This document shows, piece by piece, positions 11,874 to 24,309 of a stretch of 64,000 nt of DNA (positions are counted from its first letter, which is position 1; each line of letters starts with the position of its first letter). The translations under genes and the position numbers were made by a program. The notes beneath the pieces were generated by a model, which was not told where the DNA came from, did not search any database, and saw only the letters and a program-made list of their open reading frames with translations. Source of the stretch: Ulota crispa (lineage: Eukaryota; Streptophyta; Bryopsida; Orthotrichales; Orthotrichaceae); assembly GCA_963920765.1 (NCBI GenBank), contig OY987243.1:7564001-7628000 (forward strand), given 5' to 3'.

Positions 11874-11975
11874 GGCTCTAAAACTGCTCACCTCATCAAG
11901 TGTACTCTGTTGGTACATATCGTTGTTCATGGTCTTTCAACAATGTACAGGTGAGGTGGGCAATTTTAGAGACCT
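11874..11975. repeat. Imperfect long hairpin
   Basis: The left arm GGCTCTAAAACTGCTCACCT pairs with the right arm AGGTGGGCAATTTTAGAGAC, with a second inner pairing GTACATATCGTTGTT against AACAATGTAC. It could be a small MITE or a foldback transcript. There is no coding sequence. Confidence 0.6.
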
Positions 11976-12299
11976 ATGGCTTTTCCACTTCAAAATTTCA
12001 TAACTAATTTCACAAAACTTCAAAAAATATGAAACAACTTGGGTTAAATGTCAAATTTTCCTTTCTTTCAAAAAAAATTTCACTAAAAAATAGTTCAAGA
12101 AGTTTCACCTCCTCAAAATTCAGTTTCAACCCTTAGCTAGACAATTTATGAGCACACTACCTTAATTGGAAATCTAAGGGTATGTTGACACTTGGTGTTA
12201 AGAGTGATATTAGTAATATGAATGCAATTCAAAGGTGTATCCATATGTATCGAATTTTTCTTTGCTACTACCCCTCTAAACACCAAGTGTGAACATATC

Positions 12300-13216
12300 T
12301 TAACCCCTAAATCCCTGGGGCCTTTATTTTGTCAAAAGACACTCAAAACTGCCACTTCTATTGCAAAGAGTAAAAAAGTTTGAAAATTGGTCTTTTTGCA
12401 TATCTAACCGTACGATCTTGTACTAGACTAGTATAAGAATGTGGAAACAAAAATTCAAAAACTCTGACCGCATAGATTGCAAGATATTTGCATTTAAACT
12501 GTCAAAAACAAATTTTTTTGCACCTTGAATGACTAGATTATTTGACTTTGATCTTTTTTGACTTAATTTTTTTGCACCACAGAGTTTTGACATTTATTTT
12601 TCAATGGTGAAAAATTGAGTTGAGAATCTTTTGAAAAAAACCAAAACAAAAAATACTTAATTTTCATTCTTTAAAAAAACATTAGGTAGAAGAAGGTATG
12701 AGACCAAACAAAAACTTAAATTGTTAATAACCCTGCAATGGAATTGAAACGCAATAATCCCAATGGTGAGATTGTTCTAGAAAGCAAACTTCACCATTTC
12801 CCAACAATATGTTTTGAAAAAATGTTAAATTTTGTTCAAAAATGAAGATTATAAATCATTTTTTCAAGAAGATGCTTAAGGTGCCCAAAAAACAAGATTG
12901 TCCATAACTTTCTCATAACTAGTCCAAATGGAATGAATCAAATTTTCAGATCTAGGAAAAATTATAACCTACGAGAGGAAAAAATAAAAATAAAATCAAA
13001 ATAAAAATAAAAATTGTAAAAAATAATTATGCCCAATCTCCTTAATTTTTTGCTTATCTAAGCATAACTTTTGCTTTTGGTCATAGATTGGGATAAAAAT
13101 TATATTCCCTAAAAGCTAATGTGTTTTTCTATCTATAGAAAAAGTTTCAAAAAATCAAAACAAAAATTGAATTCCCATTTGTCCCCCAAGGGGACACTCA
13201 AAGATTTAGGGGTTAA
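12300..13216 (+). mobile_element. TTAA-bracketed element, subfamily C copy 1
   Basis: The element proper is 12304-13212 (909 bp), with TTAA at 12300-12303 and 13213-13216. Ends are CCCCTAAATCCCTGGGGCC and GACACTCAAAGATTTAGGGG, with a hairpin GTCCCC-CAA-GGGGAC inside the right end. The inverted copy at 37764-38678 is almost the same length (907 bp). The sequence outside the two TTAAs is CATATC on the left and GATATG on the right, so the inferred empty site is a 16-bp palindrome. No coding capacity. Confidence 0.85.
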
Positions 13217-15639
13217 GATATGGATTGATTTACTGCACATACATTGATGTGGGACCCAGATGGACAAGCTCTAATTTTTCACCAGCCAGAAAATGTAAGA
13301 GCTTACATGTTTACCATCAGTTAGGGATATCTGAATTCATATTTGGATTGAGAGATCTTGATTTAATTCAAAACCATGGGGAGGATACAAATGAACAACG
13401 CCAGAGTAGCGAGGAAAATATTAACTTACTGGTACCCTTGTTTGCAAAAGAAGCTGAGATTTCCGCCTTGGCCCCACGTAGACACATGAGCACTAAACCG
13501 AGCCCTAATGTATGTGCACCAGGCCGCCCACCAGAAGCAATCCAAAGTTGAGTTTTTTTGAGAAACGGAAGGTCTCAGTTCAACTGTCTTGAATCCCTTC
13601 TTATCCTTCAAGTGGGCCCAAGGGTGAAAATTTTCAAGAATTTCATAAGGGAATATACTAAGATTATAAAAATAAATAAGTTTTAGGTTAAAATTTGAAA
13701 ATCTTGAATTTGTATTTGGATTTGAAGACCCTTAATTAGTGTACAAGGGTTAAACTTGGAAGAATTGAACAATTTCAATAGAGGGGCATGTTTTTACGAT
13801 TTTCTGGTTAGTGAAAAGTTTGTAACTTTTTGACTATTTGGCTTATGAAAAGGGAAAGAGGGAATATAGGGAAAGATGGATGCAAGCCTTGCATTTAGTG
13901 AAAAAAAAGCCAGATTTGGATTGCCTCTAGTGCACAACTAACTCCGACATTTTGCATTTTAGAAAGAAAAAATAAAAATAACAATAACAAACAAACAACA
14001 AAAAGATCAACTAAAAGGACCAAAAACATTAAAAAAAACTACAAACTAACTAAATACACATAAACAAAGTAAGCAACTAAGAAAAAGAAAAGCCCTAATG
14101 GAAAATCCTTGTGTAGCACCCCCCCTTTAGTACAAGGAAATATGACTAAACTTTGTGATAGGCTTTTCACCATAAACATACATATTGATGGCATCATTTA
14201 TTTATGTTGCTGGAATATTCAAGTTTATAACATATACAATGAATGGTGGAGGAGGACTTGGTAGAATGCCACCATAGAAGACACCATACAGAGGTCTCAA
14301 TATGTATATCCACCATTTTGTGTGTACATTATTTTATTTCGAACATGTGTACAGTTAATTCGTGGGTAGCCCAACTATCATTTAATGGTGTTCATTGAAA
14401 AAATCATCGGATGAAATTCTCTCTCCACTTTCAATTTAAAATTCTCTAATTATGCTTGACAACGTTTGTTATTCAAGTTTTTGTGAGAAATGCACATGGT
14501 TCCTATGATCCAATTTTTGTTTTTTTACTTAATATCAATACTGGCGATTATGGATTCTTGTACTTTGAACAATTCAATTTTTGTTGTTTTATGTACTATT
14601 ATTTCTTCATGTATGATCATTCTTGTTCTTGGATAATGATAATCATTCACATACGTAAATACAATGATAAGTTTTCATTGTCAAATTCAAGTCAAAATCA
14701 CTCAAGCATTAAAACTAAAACAAGATAGAATCTGAAGGAATAATATATTTATAGACATACTGTACACACTTAAATAACATAATTTGCAAATACGATTTGT
14801 AATATCATTCAAATGTGCAAATATTGAATACATTCCTCGATACATTCTACAGGTTTTTTCAATTATTACTGCTAATGAAATGAAGCTTGTCACTAAAATA
14901 TATCTTATGATAACCGTGTACATATAACACTAAAGTTTGAAGAAGAATGACATTTCAAATTATCATATTCAAAACTAATTAACATTTCAAGTATTTTATA
15001 CAAATAGAATACGACACAATCAAACTTTCAAGTTGATTTACTGCATGTTTGAATGAGGGCAAAAACACTCTATATTTGAAAAAGTATATTAAAAATCAAC
15101 GCTATGATATTAGACATTATGTTGTTTTAACACATGTTATTTAATTTTGAGTATATGCAATTCAAAAAGGGTAATTACAAGTACATCGTAGGTATCAGAG
15201 GCTTTAAAATAATGTTTATCATTGTATAGATTCTTAGTGTACAAATACATGCATACACAAATGTACGCACTTGCACACGTGCACACATACATACATATCT
15301 ATTGTTTACTTATGTATTGCACTAAAAATCCTTATCTGACTCACTAATACCATACTGATAAGTATGAGTGTCAGTTTAGTTTATAAAAATCCATATTTTG
15401 TATTCAAAAGATTTTTTTATGAAAACCACTATGTTCTATTGGAGCAAATATGACACATGTGACATGTATTTTGGAAGACTTCTTCAACACATTGCATAAA
15501 GATAAGGATTAACAGTTGTATGTATAGAATGTGGATTTCAAGTTGAATCTAAAGTGGAAAGTTAGCTTCTAAAGAAGATGGATATTTGGGAAGGGTGGAA
15601 ACTTTTTAATGTCTATTCATGATACTCTATTGTTTAACT
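13217..15639. other. AT-rich intergenic DNA, nothing recognised
   Basis: About 2.4 kb with A-rich stretches near 13960-14100 and a CA-rich simple stretch near 15250-15295. ORFs are short and give low-complexity or unrecognised peptides. I see no terminal repeats. Confidence 0.5.
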
Positions 15640-16030
15640 GGTTTTTGGTGAAGTAAATATCTCTTCATGCACTATGGTACAAACTTAATCACAATATATT
15701 AATCAAATTAAAAAATTTCATTATTATAAAGAAATGTCTATTTTACAAAAGTAGTCATCATGGTTGCCTCAACATTAAAATCTCCATGGAAGGAATTTTG
15801 AAGCTTTTTTGGAGACGGCTTATTGAAAAGAAAGATGTGTGTTTGGATGCTTTTTAAATATTCATGCAATCAAATCTCAAAAATTCATCACTAATGTTGT
15901 TTAATGAAAAACCATAGATACTATATAAAATAATTCACTGAATATAGAATTTTGGTTTTTTGAAACTCAAAATTTGGTATGCTTGATTGGAATTGTGTAA
16001 ATATTAAATACCACTCATATAGATAATGAA
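15640..16030 (-). repeat. Dispersed repeat X, copy in reverse orientation
   Basis: Reverse-complement similarity to 28480-29390, for example the stretch with ATTCATGCAATCAAATCTC and the block AAATTTGGTATGCTTGATTGG. Function unknown; boundaries approximate. Confidence 0.55.
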
Positions 16031-17310
16031 ATGCAGTTGCATTTCATAAAACGACCAGTAGCTTGAATAATAGAACACGGTGTATGCAAAGATTTGCAAG
16101 GGCAATATACTAGACTACTCGCAAATGGTGCAAGGCTTTCCAATTGATGCTTTGCTGAGCAACATTTAGGGAGAAGTTTTATTTTTATCTACCAAAATTA
16201 GGCATTTCTCATTTTCAACCAATTTTTGATGGGCACGCATTGATTGTTTCTTTTAAATCCCCTATATTTATATAATAATATATCATGATTGGTTTATTTT
16301 GAAAATCTGATTGGCATTCTATCCCATCTTTTTGAGCTTGAACATTATTTTTGAAATTTCAACTACGTGACAATATACTAAACGTCGGTTCTTTTAGGAC
16401 CCTAACTGCTGGGCACCGCACATCCGATCAAAGGCTCTTAGCCAAGGTCATAGCAGCAGGGCGCAGAACATCAATAGGATCTCAGAGAAGGCCGAACCTT
16501 TAACGACCAGCTAGAATTGATTTGTAGTGTATTTTTGTTAAAGGGTTAAGGTAAACACAACTAATTTTAAGTGGCATCTAATTTTGCACCTTAGATTTGA
16601 GGGTTTCATAGTGCACTAATGAACCCCAAGTGAAGCAGTGAATGTTGCTTGCACAATCAAGTGAATTATGTCACATGTCAGTTGTTAAGTTGTTTTAGGA
16701 GAGTTAGGATTGGGATTGCCAAGTGCTATTATAGAAACACATCAAAGCAATTTCAAGGTTAGTTTAGAGTTGCTTTTAGGGACTCTATGAGCTGTAACTT
16801 TTCCCTTTAATATAAAATATTCTACAATGTTTTTTTTACAAAATTGGTGTTTCATGATAGGTTGTTGAAAGACTAACCCTACTAATTTTTTCATGAATTT
16901 TCTTAGGCCTTGAAGTATCCTAAACCCTTAAACGCTTGGATATGGGTAAGGTTGCCTTAATGTTGTTTTACGGTGGCCAACAGTAGAACACTATCCTCAA
17001 CGTGTGTGCAATTGGGAGAGTTACTAATGCACATCAAAGCGCACTAAGCTTACAATGCTCCAATTTGGCGAGCCATGTGCTTAACCCTTAAAGGACAATA
17101 GGACATAGTATATATGCTACCGTATAATCGGTATTTGCTACCACTAAGAAGTTTTAATTTGGGATCTCAAGTAGCTCACTATAACGGCTTTGATCCATTC
17201 TCCAACTTCTTTATTGATCTCAAATGCAATAAGGGTGTGAATCTATTTCAAATACAAGAAAAACACCTTGTATTCTATTGGTTGCAATGGCACGCTACGT
17301 CCTTTAGAGA
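16031..17310. other. Intergenic DNA with one GC-richer patch, nothing recognised
   Basis: Mostly AT-rich. A patch at about 16385-16505 is richer in GC, with CGTCGGTTCTTTTAGGACCC near its left side and GGCCGAACCTTTAACGACC near its right, which look like a weak inverted repeat. I could not assign it. Confidence 0.4.
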
Positions 17311-17548
17311 TTAACCCCTGAGCGCCCGGAGTTGTTTTAGGGTTTAGGAGAAAATGAGGGGTTTAATGGCCACCAAAGCTTGAAAAATTACATTAAAAAA
17401 AAATGATCGTAGGATTTGAAATATGACTACCTTCTCTGCTAATGTGGACCAGCCACAACTATTTTCAGTGTACAAATTAAGAAAAAGAGTGAGATCAAGT
17501 TGTGATCCCCAACAACAGGATCCTGTCACCGGGGCGCTCAGAAGTTAA
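17311..17548. mobile_element. Short TTAA-bracketed element, type I
   Basis: The element proper is 17315-17544 (230 bp), with TTAA at both ends. The inverted ends are CCCCTGAGCGCCCGG on the left and CCGGGGCGCTCAGAAG on the right, a diverged version of the CCCCTAAA terminus. Non-coding. Confidence 0.75.
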
Positions 17549-17902
17549 TGTGCTAAAACGCATGAGCGGATGTTTAGTTCTTTTGAGTATTTTCCACTTG
17601 GCATGCGCTGTGGTGGCACTGTGGATCTCACGTTTCGCCGCATGGCGAACAATAGCTGCAGCTCCCATTCCTTGTGGCCGCGTGACTACGTGGCATTCCT
17701 CGTTGCCGCTCTGAACGCTCTCCGTCCACGACTGCGTGGAGGCAGCAACTGACAGCGGTCCAAGACGAAGACCTGAACGTCATCTCTGTTTTCCTCCGAC
17801 ATCGATGCTAGCCAATCGGCATGCCCCGAGCACAATTATAGGTGCCTATCAGGAAAGAGCCCCAAGTACCGGAGTTCAACATTGGACTGATAAACAGAAG
17901 AT
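17549..17902. other. GC-rich island between two TTAA elements
   Basis: About 350 bp, with GC estimated by eye above 50 percent between roughly 17600 and 17880, much higher than the surrounding belt. Open frames of 60-70 codons run on the plus strand but give no recognisable protein. It may be a remnant of host sequence between inserted elements. Confidence 0.4.
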
Positions 17903-18133
17903 TTAACCCCCGAAGGGCCCTTGGGCTCTGGAGCTACTGTACCAAATATGGTCGCAACTAATATTCAGAAGTTTGAATTAGCTGCAAATCAAGTGTTACA
18001 ATCATACATATTGAAGGTTTATATGATGGTGAGTGCATAATATTTTTGGAAAATCCTCAAAGCAGCTCAAATATGTATGTACATACAACTGTACATACAG
18101 TCGCAAAGGGCTTTCGGGCCATTCACGGGTTAA
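17903..18133 (+). mobile_element. TTAA-bracketed element, type J copy 1
   Basis: The element proper is 17907-18129 (223 bp), with TTAA at 17903-17906 and 18130-18133. The left end carries the perfect palindrome AAGGGCCCTT. The same element, inverted and interrupted by a Stowaway-like MITE, is at 18900-19710. Non-coding. Confidence 0.8.
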
Positions 18134-18189
18134 GCTTAATCCCAATTCAAGTTTTGAGCCTCATCACTGGCGCACAAATAAAAAAGAAT

Positions 18190-18693
18190 AATTGTTAAAA
18201 CCACTACACTTTTTTGCTAAATCCACCACATTGTATCATGTTTAGGAATTATAAACAGAGCAAATTTCATATTTTTTGAATGACCATTTAATAGGGGGTT
18301 TCAAATATGGGTTTCCACCCTAGTTTCATTCATGTGAACAAGTGGGATTTAACAACCGGACCAAGTCACTTGGTGAACTTGCCATGACGACCTCTCAAAG
18401 GTCGTCACTGCATATTCACCGATGAATGAGCACATGTTCACAATCATTTGTTCAGTGATTCTTTCAAACATCTGAAACCCCCTAATGACAATGGCTTGAC
18501 CACTTTTCCTTTTCTTCTTTCTTTTACTTGGCTTAACTTTCACAACATTGAGTATATTTAATCTTGAAAAAGTATGATTGTCATCATCATTAAATAATCA
18601 CTTGGAAAATATGAAATCAATCCTTTTTTAATAGAACTCCTAAATATGATACAATGTAGTGGATTTAACAAAAATTGTGGAGATTTAGCAATT
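18190..18693. mobile_element. MITE with long terminal inverted repeats
   Basis: Terminal inverted repeats of about 100 bp. Both arms begin AATTG and share TAAATCCACyACATTGTATC and TTTAGGA in order. The middle has an unrecognised 64-codon Lys-rich ORF on the minus strand. Superfamily not assigned. It lies between the two inverted J elements. Confidence 0.7.
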
Positions 18694-18899
18694 CCCTAAA
18701 AAAGATTGACAATTTTTGAATAAATTACTATTTTTTCTATTTGAATCTAGTTCCATTTTGATCCAATGTCTAATTTTAGGGATAGACAACAACGATTGAT
18801 ATTATGCACATACGTGTTTGTGAAGGAAAAACTCAAATGTGTCTATGTACAAGGATAAAAGCAATAATTTGTTCCTATTTTGGAGTTGGTCATTTTGCT

Positions 18900-19710
18900 T
18901 TAACCCCTAAAAGAGCCCGAACGCCCTTTGCGGCTATATGTATAACCGTATATACAGACGTATTTGAGCTGCTTTGAAGGCTTTTCAAAAAGAATTATGC
19001 ATCCACACAACCCTTCAATATGTATGGTAGTACTCCCTCTGTCCCAATATAAAGTTCCATATTAGGCATAGTTCTTGTCCCACTAAAAAGCTCCCTTTTG
19101 CTAATTTCAATTGCTGAGAAAGCATTTGTCATGTCTAATGATCTCATGGGGACAAGTTAAGCAGTTAAAGAGCATTCCTCCCCTAACAAGCTTGGCCTTG
19201 CCCATATGAGGTACCATTGTTGCTACTAATCTTTAAATCATCAATAATGAGGAGCTAGCAACATATATAAATATGGTACTTTTTGCATGGAATTTGGGTG
19301 CTCAAACAACAACATCAAAGTTGGAGATTTTGCACACATTTGGTAGATGGTATATTGATTCTAGAATGCATGTGCCATCATTACAAAGACTAAAATAATG
19401 AGGAGCCAACAGTCTTCACAAACAATGCACAAATATGGTACTTTTTGCATGGAAATTGGGTGTCTAAATGGAAACATAAAAACTTGCAATTTTGCAAATA
19501 TTTGGTAGGTGGTATATTGATTCTAGAATGCATTTGTCACTAGCATAATGACTAAAAATATAATTAATCCCTCATGGAGAAGTTTTTTGGAACTATATAT
19601 TGAGACAGAGGGAGTAACATTTAATTTCCAACTAATCCAAACTTTTGAATCTTGGTTGAGACCGTATTTGGTACCGTAGCTCTAGAGCCCAAGGGCCCTT
19701 CAGGGGTTAA
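18900..19710 (-). mobile_element. TTAA-bracketed element, type J copy 2, interrupted
   Basis: The element proper is 18904-19706, with TTAA at 18900-18903 and 19707-19710. It is the inverted relative of 17903-18133: the right end carries AAGGGCCCTT and the left part shares the GAGCTGCTTTGA segment. It is split by a Stowaway-like MITE at 19033-19614. Confidence 0.8.
19031..19616. mobile_element. Stowaway-like MITE (Tc1/mariner type), nested in J copy 2
   Basis: The element proper is 19033-19614 (582 bp), flanked by TA on both sides. It starts CTCCCTCTGTCCCAATAT and ends with the inverted ATATTGAGACAGAGGGAG. A TA duplication and a CTCCCTC terminus are standard for plant Stowaway elements. The interior contains a duplicated segment with GGTATATTGATTCTAGAATG. 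It is younger than the J element it interrupts. Confidence 0.9.
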
Positions 19711-19909
19711 GGGCTCAATGGCTCATGACTAAATCGGCCTTTGAATCCACATACAAATCCAAAATTTCCAAAATCAGTCTTTTGGATAAAAATCTAAAGT
19801 ATAATTTATTTTGCTAGGTGGAAATTTTTGAATTATTCCACTAAGAACCCATAAATGAGAATTTGCAATATGTCAAGCCATATAATAATGAATATTCTAG
19901 AATTTTTTT

Positions 19910-20853
19910 TTAACCCCTAAAGGACCATTGTCCCTTCAAGAGACTAATGGGATTTTGGGCATGTACCTTTGGATAAGCTACTTTGTGTGATTTTTTGAAA
20001 CTTTTATTGAAGGTGGGGAATTCAAAGGTCTACAAGGGCATCTAATTTTTTCTTCATTTTGACATTCAACAAAGAAGTTATGCAAAAATTTATCAAAACT
20101 AGGGGAGGAGGGGCAATTTGGGCAGCTCAAAGTAACTTCTTTAAAAATGGCATTTAAAAAAATTAATATTTGGAACTAGTTCTTTAGATTTTTTTTATAC
20201 GTGAGAAGCTTTTAATCATTCAATTTCAATCAATGAGATGAAAGTAATGAGGAGTTTTTGTTTGTGGGTAGTTATGGATTCTCTACTTTAAAATAAACTT
20301 TGAAGTCCTTTATTTTACTCAATTTTCTATGTTTTGGAAAAATAATTAAACCAAAGGAAGTGGTTTGTTTATCACAACATTATAATTGTTGGGATTTGCA
20401 TTTTTTATTTCAATAATTAAATTCTGAACAATTTAGTGTTTTGACTCAATCTCTACTTCTTTTTACTTACTATTTTCTTTCCATCTGTTATATAGTTCCA
20501 ATTGATTTGGAATTTATTAGGTGTGTACCTAACTTGATTTCTTTCATGGAAAATTAAAAGCACAACTTTGAGTAGAGCAATTTTTTCCTGTAAGAGTGGT
20601 CAAAGGCTTCTTAAATTTACTAGCAACAAGGAAAAAAACCTTTTCCCTTCACTTTAGATGTAAATATCTCCCTCCTCTCCATCTAGAATGACCTGATTTT
20701 TTTCCCATAAGGTCCTCTTCTAATCTAAGGTAAGATCCTATGGTTGAGTTTCCAAAAAAATAAATATAAATTACCTTCTTAGTCATCCTCTAGAAGTGGT
20801 AATTTTTAGTGATTTTGGCAAATAAAAAAAGGGCTTGGTTTTTTAGGAGTTAA
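19910..20853 (+). mobile_element. TTAA-bracketed element, subfamily D copy 2
   Basis: The element proper is 19914-20849 (936 bp). Left end CCCCTAAAGGACCATTGTCCC, right end GGGCTTGGTTTTTTAGGAG. Its right TTAA (20850-20853) is at the same time the left TTAA of the next element. Non-coding; same interior as 54137-55079. Confidence 0.85.
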
Positions 20854-21772
20854 CCCCTAAAGGACCAAAGTCCCCTGGGGAACAAATGGGATTTTAGGCA
20901 TGTACCTATGGCTAATCTACTTTTTTTAATTTTCTGAATTTTTTTTTGAAGGTGGGGAATTCAAAGATCTACGTGGGCATCTAATTTCTTCTTCATTCCA
21001 ACACAAAGAAGTTATGCACAAATTTATGAAACATGGTGTTCAAGGGGCAACCAAAAACTTCTTTACAAATTTCATTTTTTTCAAATAAAAATTTGAAATA
21101 GGTTCTTTAGACTTATATAGACGTGGGGAGCTTTGAATTATTCAATTTTGATAGATGAGATGAAAGTTATGAGGAGTTTTTGTTTGTGGGCAATTATGGA
21201 CTCTCTACTCTAAAATAAACTTTGAAGTCCTTTATTTTACTCAATATTCAACATTTTGAAAAAAAAACAAAATAAAAGGATGTAGATTGTTTATCACAAC
21301 ATTATAACCGTTGGGATTTGCATTTTTCATTTTAATAATTAAATTCTTAATAATTTAGTGTTTTGACTCATTCTCTACTCCTTTTTACTTACTATTTTTT
21401 CCCATGTGTTGTATAGTTCCAATCAATTTGAAAATTCTCTAACACATACCTAACTTGGTCTCCTACATGGGAAAAATAAACCGCAACTTTGTGTAGAGTA
21501 ATTTTTTTGATCTAAGAGTGGTCAAAGCCTTCTGAAATATCTGGGCAGCAGCAAAAAAAACTCATTTATGCAATTCAGATGTAAATATTTTGCTCATTTT
21601 TATGTAAATTGAGCTAAATTTTTTACCACGTGTACCTCTTGTAGACTACTATAAGATCTTACACTTGAATTCTTTTTAAAAACTTTTTTTCTTACCATTG
21701 TACTTGCTTCCCCAAAAGTGACAGTTTTATGTGTTTTTTACAAAAAAAATAGCTTGATCCTTTAGGGGTTAA
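20850..21772 (+). mobile_element. TTAA-bracketed element, subfamily D copy 3
   Basis: The element proper is 20854-21768 (915 bp), directly downstream of D copy 2 and in the same orientation, with one TTAA between them. It has a TCCCC-T-GGGGA hairpin at the left end and ends GCTTGATCCTTTAGGGG plus TTAA. Non-coding. Confidence 0.85.
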
Positions 21773-22921
21773 GGAGGCATTTTAAAACACAAGTTTTTTT
21801 TTGCCTAATCTATTTTGGATTTTGAGCATGAATCTAAAGTGAAAACTAGAATGAATAAAATGATATTCTCTAAGGTGTCAAGTGTCGTCATGTGTAATGT
21901 TTGATATACCTAATTGTGTTAGAGTTAGGTGCATGCATTCATTATTATTAGGCGAACATTTGCCTAGTTTCAACAGACAATAGCTTGTTTAGTTTATATG
22001 AAATGAAGGTGTTAGGTGCATTATATGGTTCAATATTCATTTTATAATGAGAAATTATAATCTTTCAATAAGTACAGTAGCAAATCAATGTTTTCTTGAA
22101 GACACATATTAATGCTAATGCTAATGTCAACATTGTTCCAATATAGTGTGTGATGTCATCTAGGAATTAGTCTTGAAAGAAAAAAACTGTTCTACGTTAG
22201 GAAATAAGCCGTTGCTTTGAAGTCAAAGATGCTTCCAATCCCAACCTTGTATTTGTTCAATTTTTGAAATCAACCCTCATGCCTTAACACTAGGAGTCAA
22301 GGCCAAAACTTTGAAAAATATTTTATTACTCATATAACAAGATCTAGAGTGGTTCTAATTGCATGAATTAAGTTCATCAAGAACAAAAGGCCCGTTTGTT
22401 GGTTTGGGCCATAACATGTTGAAATGCAATTGTTTTAATAAAAGTATTCTAAAAATAATCAACACTCCAAGATGGGTTGAAATCTCGAGGGATATACTAT
22501 ATTTTTTTCTTCTTTCCATTTCTTTAAACATGTTAAGGCTTATAGTTATGTTTTCAAATGTTAACCTTCAAAACTTTAAACACAAATAATAAGACCCTTG
22601 TTACAGGACCCTTGATAAAATTTTATTGGACTCAGTGTTTGAGATCATTTCTGATGTAGGACAAACTAAAATCTTGATACAAATAGCTCCAAGTTTTGAT
22701 GCCCTCAACTCCTCGTAAAATTGGCCTAAATTTGGATTTCACATTTGATGAATATCATCTTTTTTCATGATTGACCTCGAATTCTTTGAGACTTTCTAAA
22801 CGTGGTGAAAGAAACATTCAAAGATATATTTGAGCTTCACCAATTAATGCTGATCGTTTTGCATCTTCAACAGGTTTTCAGGTGTCCACGCAGGAATCTC
22901 TCAATTTCTATGCTACAATTA
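21773..22921. other. AT-rich intergenic DNA, nothing recognised
   Basis: About 1.1 kb with no gene, terminal repeat or RNA motif that I can support. Confidence 0.5.
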
Positions 22922-23514
22922 TACTCCCTCTGTTTCTAAAAGAAACCCGTATTTGAGAATTTGTGAGGAATTAAGGAATATTAACAACAAATTGTAATTG
23001 GAAGTTATTTGATATTAGGTTTAAATCATTCCAAACCTAATTTTAGTTTTTTTTCTATAATTAAGGTTTTTTAAAAATGAGAGAAAATTAGTACCAAAGT
23101 TTTGAAATTTCAAGTGTTTTGTTATTATCACAAATGGTTAGAAAATTAATTGAAATGAAGTGTGTCAATGCAATTGTAAGTAAAGAATAACTTAGCCTAA
23201 GTGCCCAAGTAGTCCCATCTATAAAAAAACCAAATCTTTTTGTTGATATTACTGTGATGATTCTAGCTTAATGATAGGCAAAATTTGCAATCAAAAATCA
23301 CTAAATCAAGTTTGTAATGCTAACATTAGCAATCAATGAACATAAAAAGCCCAAAAAATATCACCAAACATGCTAAGTAGTTAATTTCATTTTAAAGATA
23401 AGCATAAGATTTATTAAATAAATAAATAAATAAACTCAAGACAGAAACACGGGTTTCTTTCTGAAACAGGAACAAAAGCATGAATCCTGGTTTCCTTCAA
23501 AAACAGAGGGAGTA
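22922..23514. mobile_element. Stowaway-like MITE
   Basis: The element proper is 22924-23512 (589 bp), flanked by TA on both sides. It starts CTCCCTCTGTTTCTAAAAG and ends CAAAAACAGAGGGAG. The terminus matches the nested element at 19033 for the first ten bases and the length is similar, but the interior differs. An internal inverted GAAACCCG / CGGGTTTCTTTC pair lies near the ends. Confidence 0.85.
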
Positions 23515-24309
23515 CAATTTTTGAAAGTTTTGGCTGGCTTTAATCCTATACATTCAAAGTCCAACCTTTTTTTTTGCATTTTCACTTGCCAACAATAGAT
23601 TAACTGCTAATTTTTCTTGAACATTGCTCTTGTAAGATGCTAGCCTCCATGAGAACATAACAAAATATTTATATATATATAATCTAATTACATCCTTTTT
23701 GCCTCTTGAGGAGGGTACGCAAGTGCAATTACAGTAACTCCTTGAAGAATGTATTCAAAACTCTGAACAATGAATGAGAACTAATTTGACGAGTACAAAA
23801 ACATCAAATTTCACTCTCCTTTTTACTTTTAGATTTTTAACATTAACACAATATTCATCAATTTAGAAAAAATCCTCAATTTTTGGGATTTCTCCATTTT
23901 TCATTTTTAAGAGTTTTTTGGTGATTTAGAGTGAACTATACAATGATTTTTTCAACACCTTACATCAATGAGGTAATATCTCGAAGGAATTATCAAAAAA
24001 TTCACTCGGAATCACCAAATAGTCTCACAAATGCAAAATTTAGTATCTCAAAATTCGTTTTGGGAAAGTGCTTTTCCTCAATTATCAAATATTGTGTTTC
24101 ATCGTTCTGCTAAGAATCTGGAATATCGATATCCAAACTTTTTTAGGTAAGTACTCTATAATTCAAAACATACAAGCATGTTTCATATCAAAAATTGTTA
24201 TAAATATGCGTGATATGAGTAGAGCTTGCGAAAAAGGGTGCATTTGAAAATTGAAACCAAGTGTATTCACGTTGAGAGACTTCAGTATATCTCCTAAGGT
24301 TCACAGCTC
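23515..24309. other. AT-rich intergenic DNA, nothing recognised
   Basis: About 800 bp. The only open frame of note (23931-24113) encodes an unrecognised 60-residue peptide and is probably chance. Confidence 0.5.
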
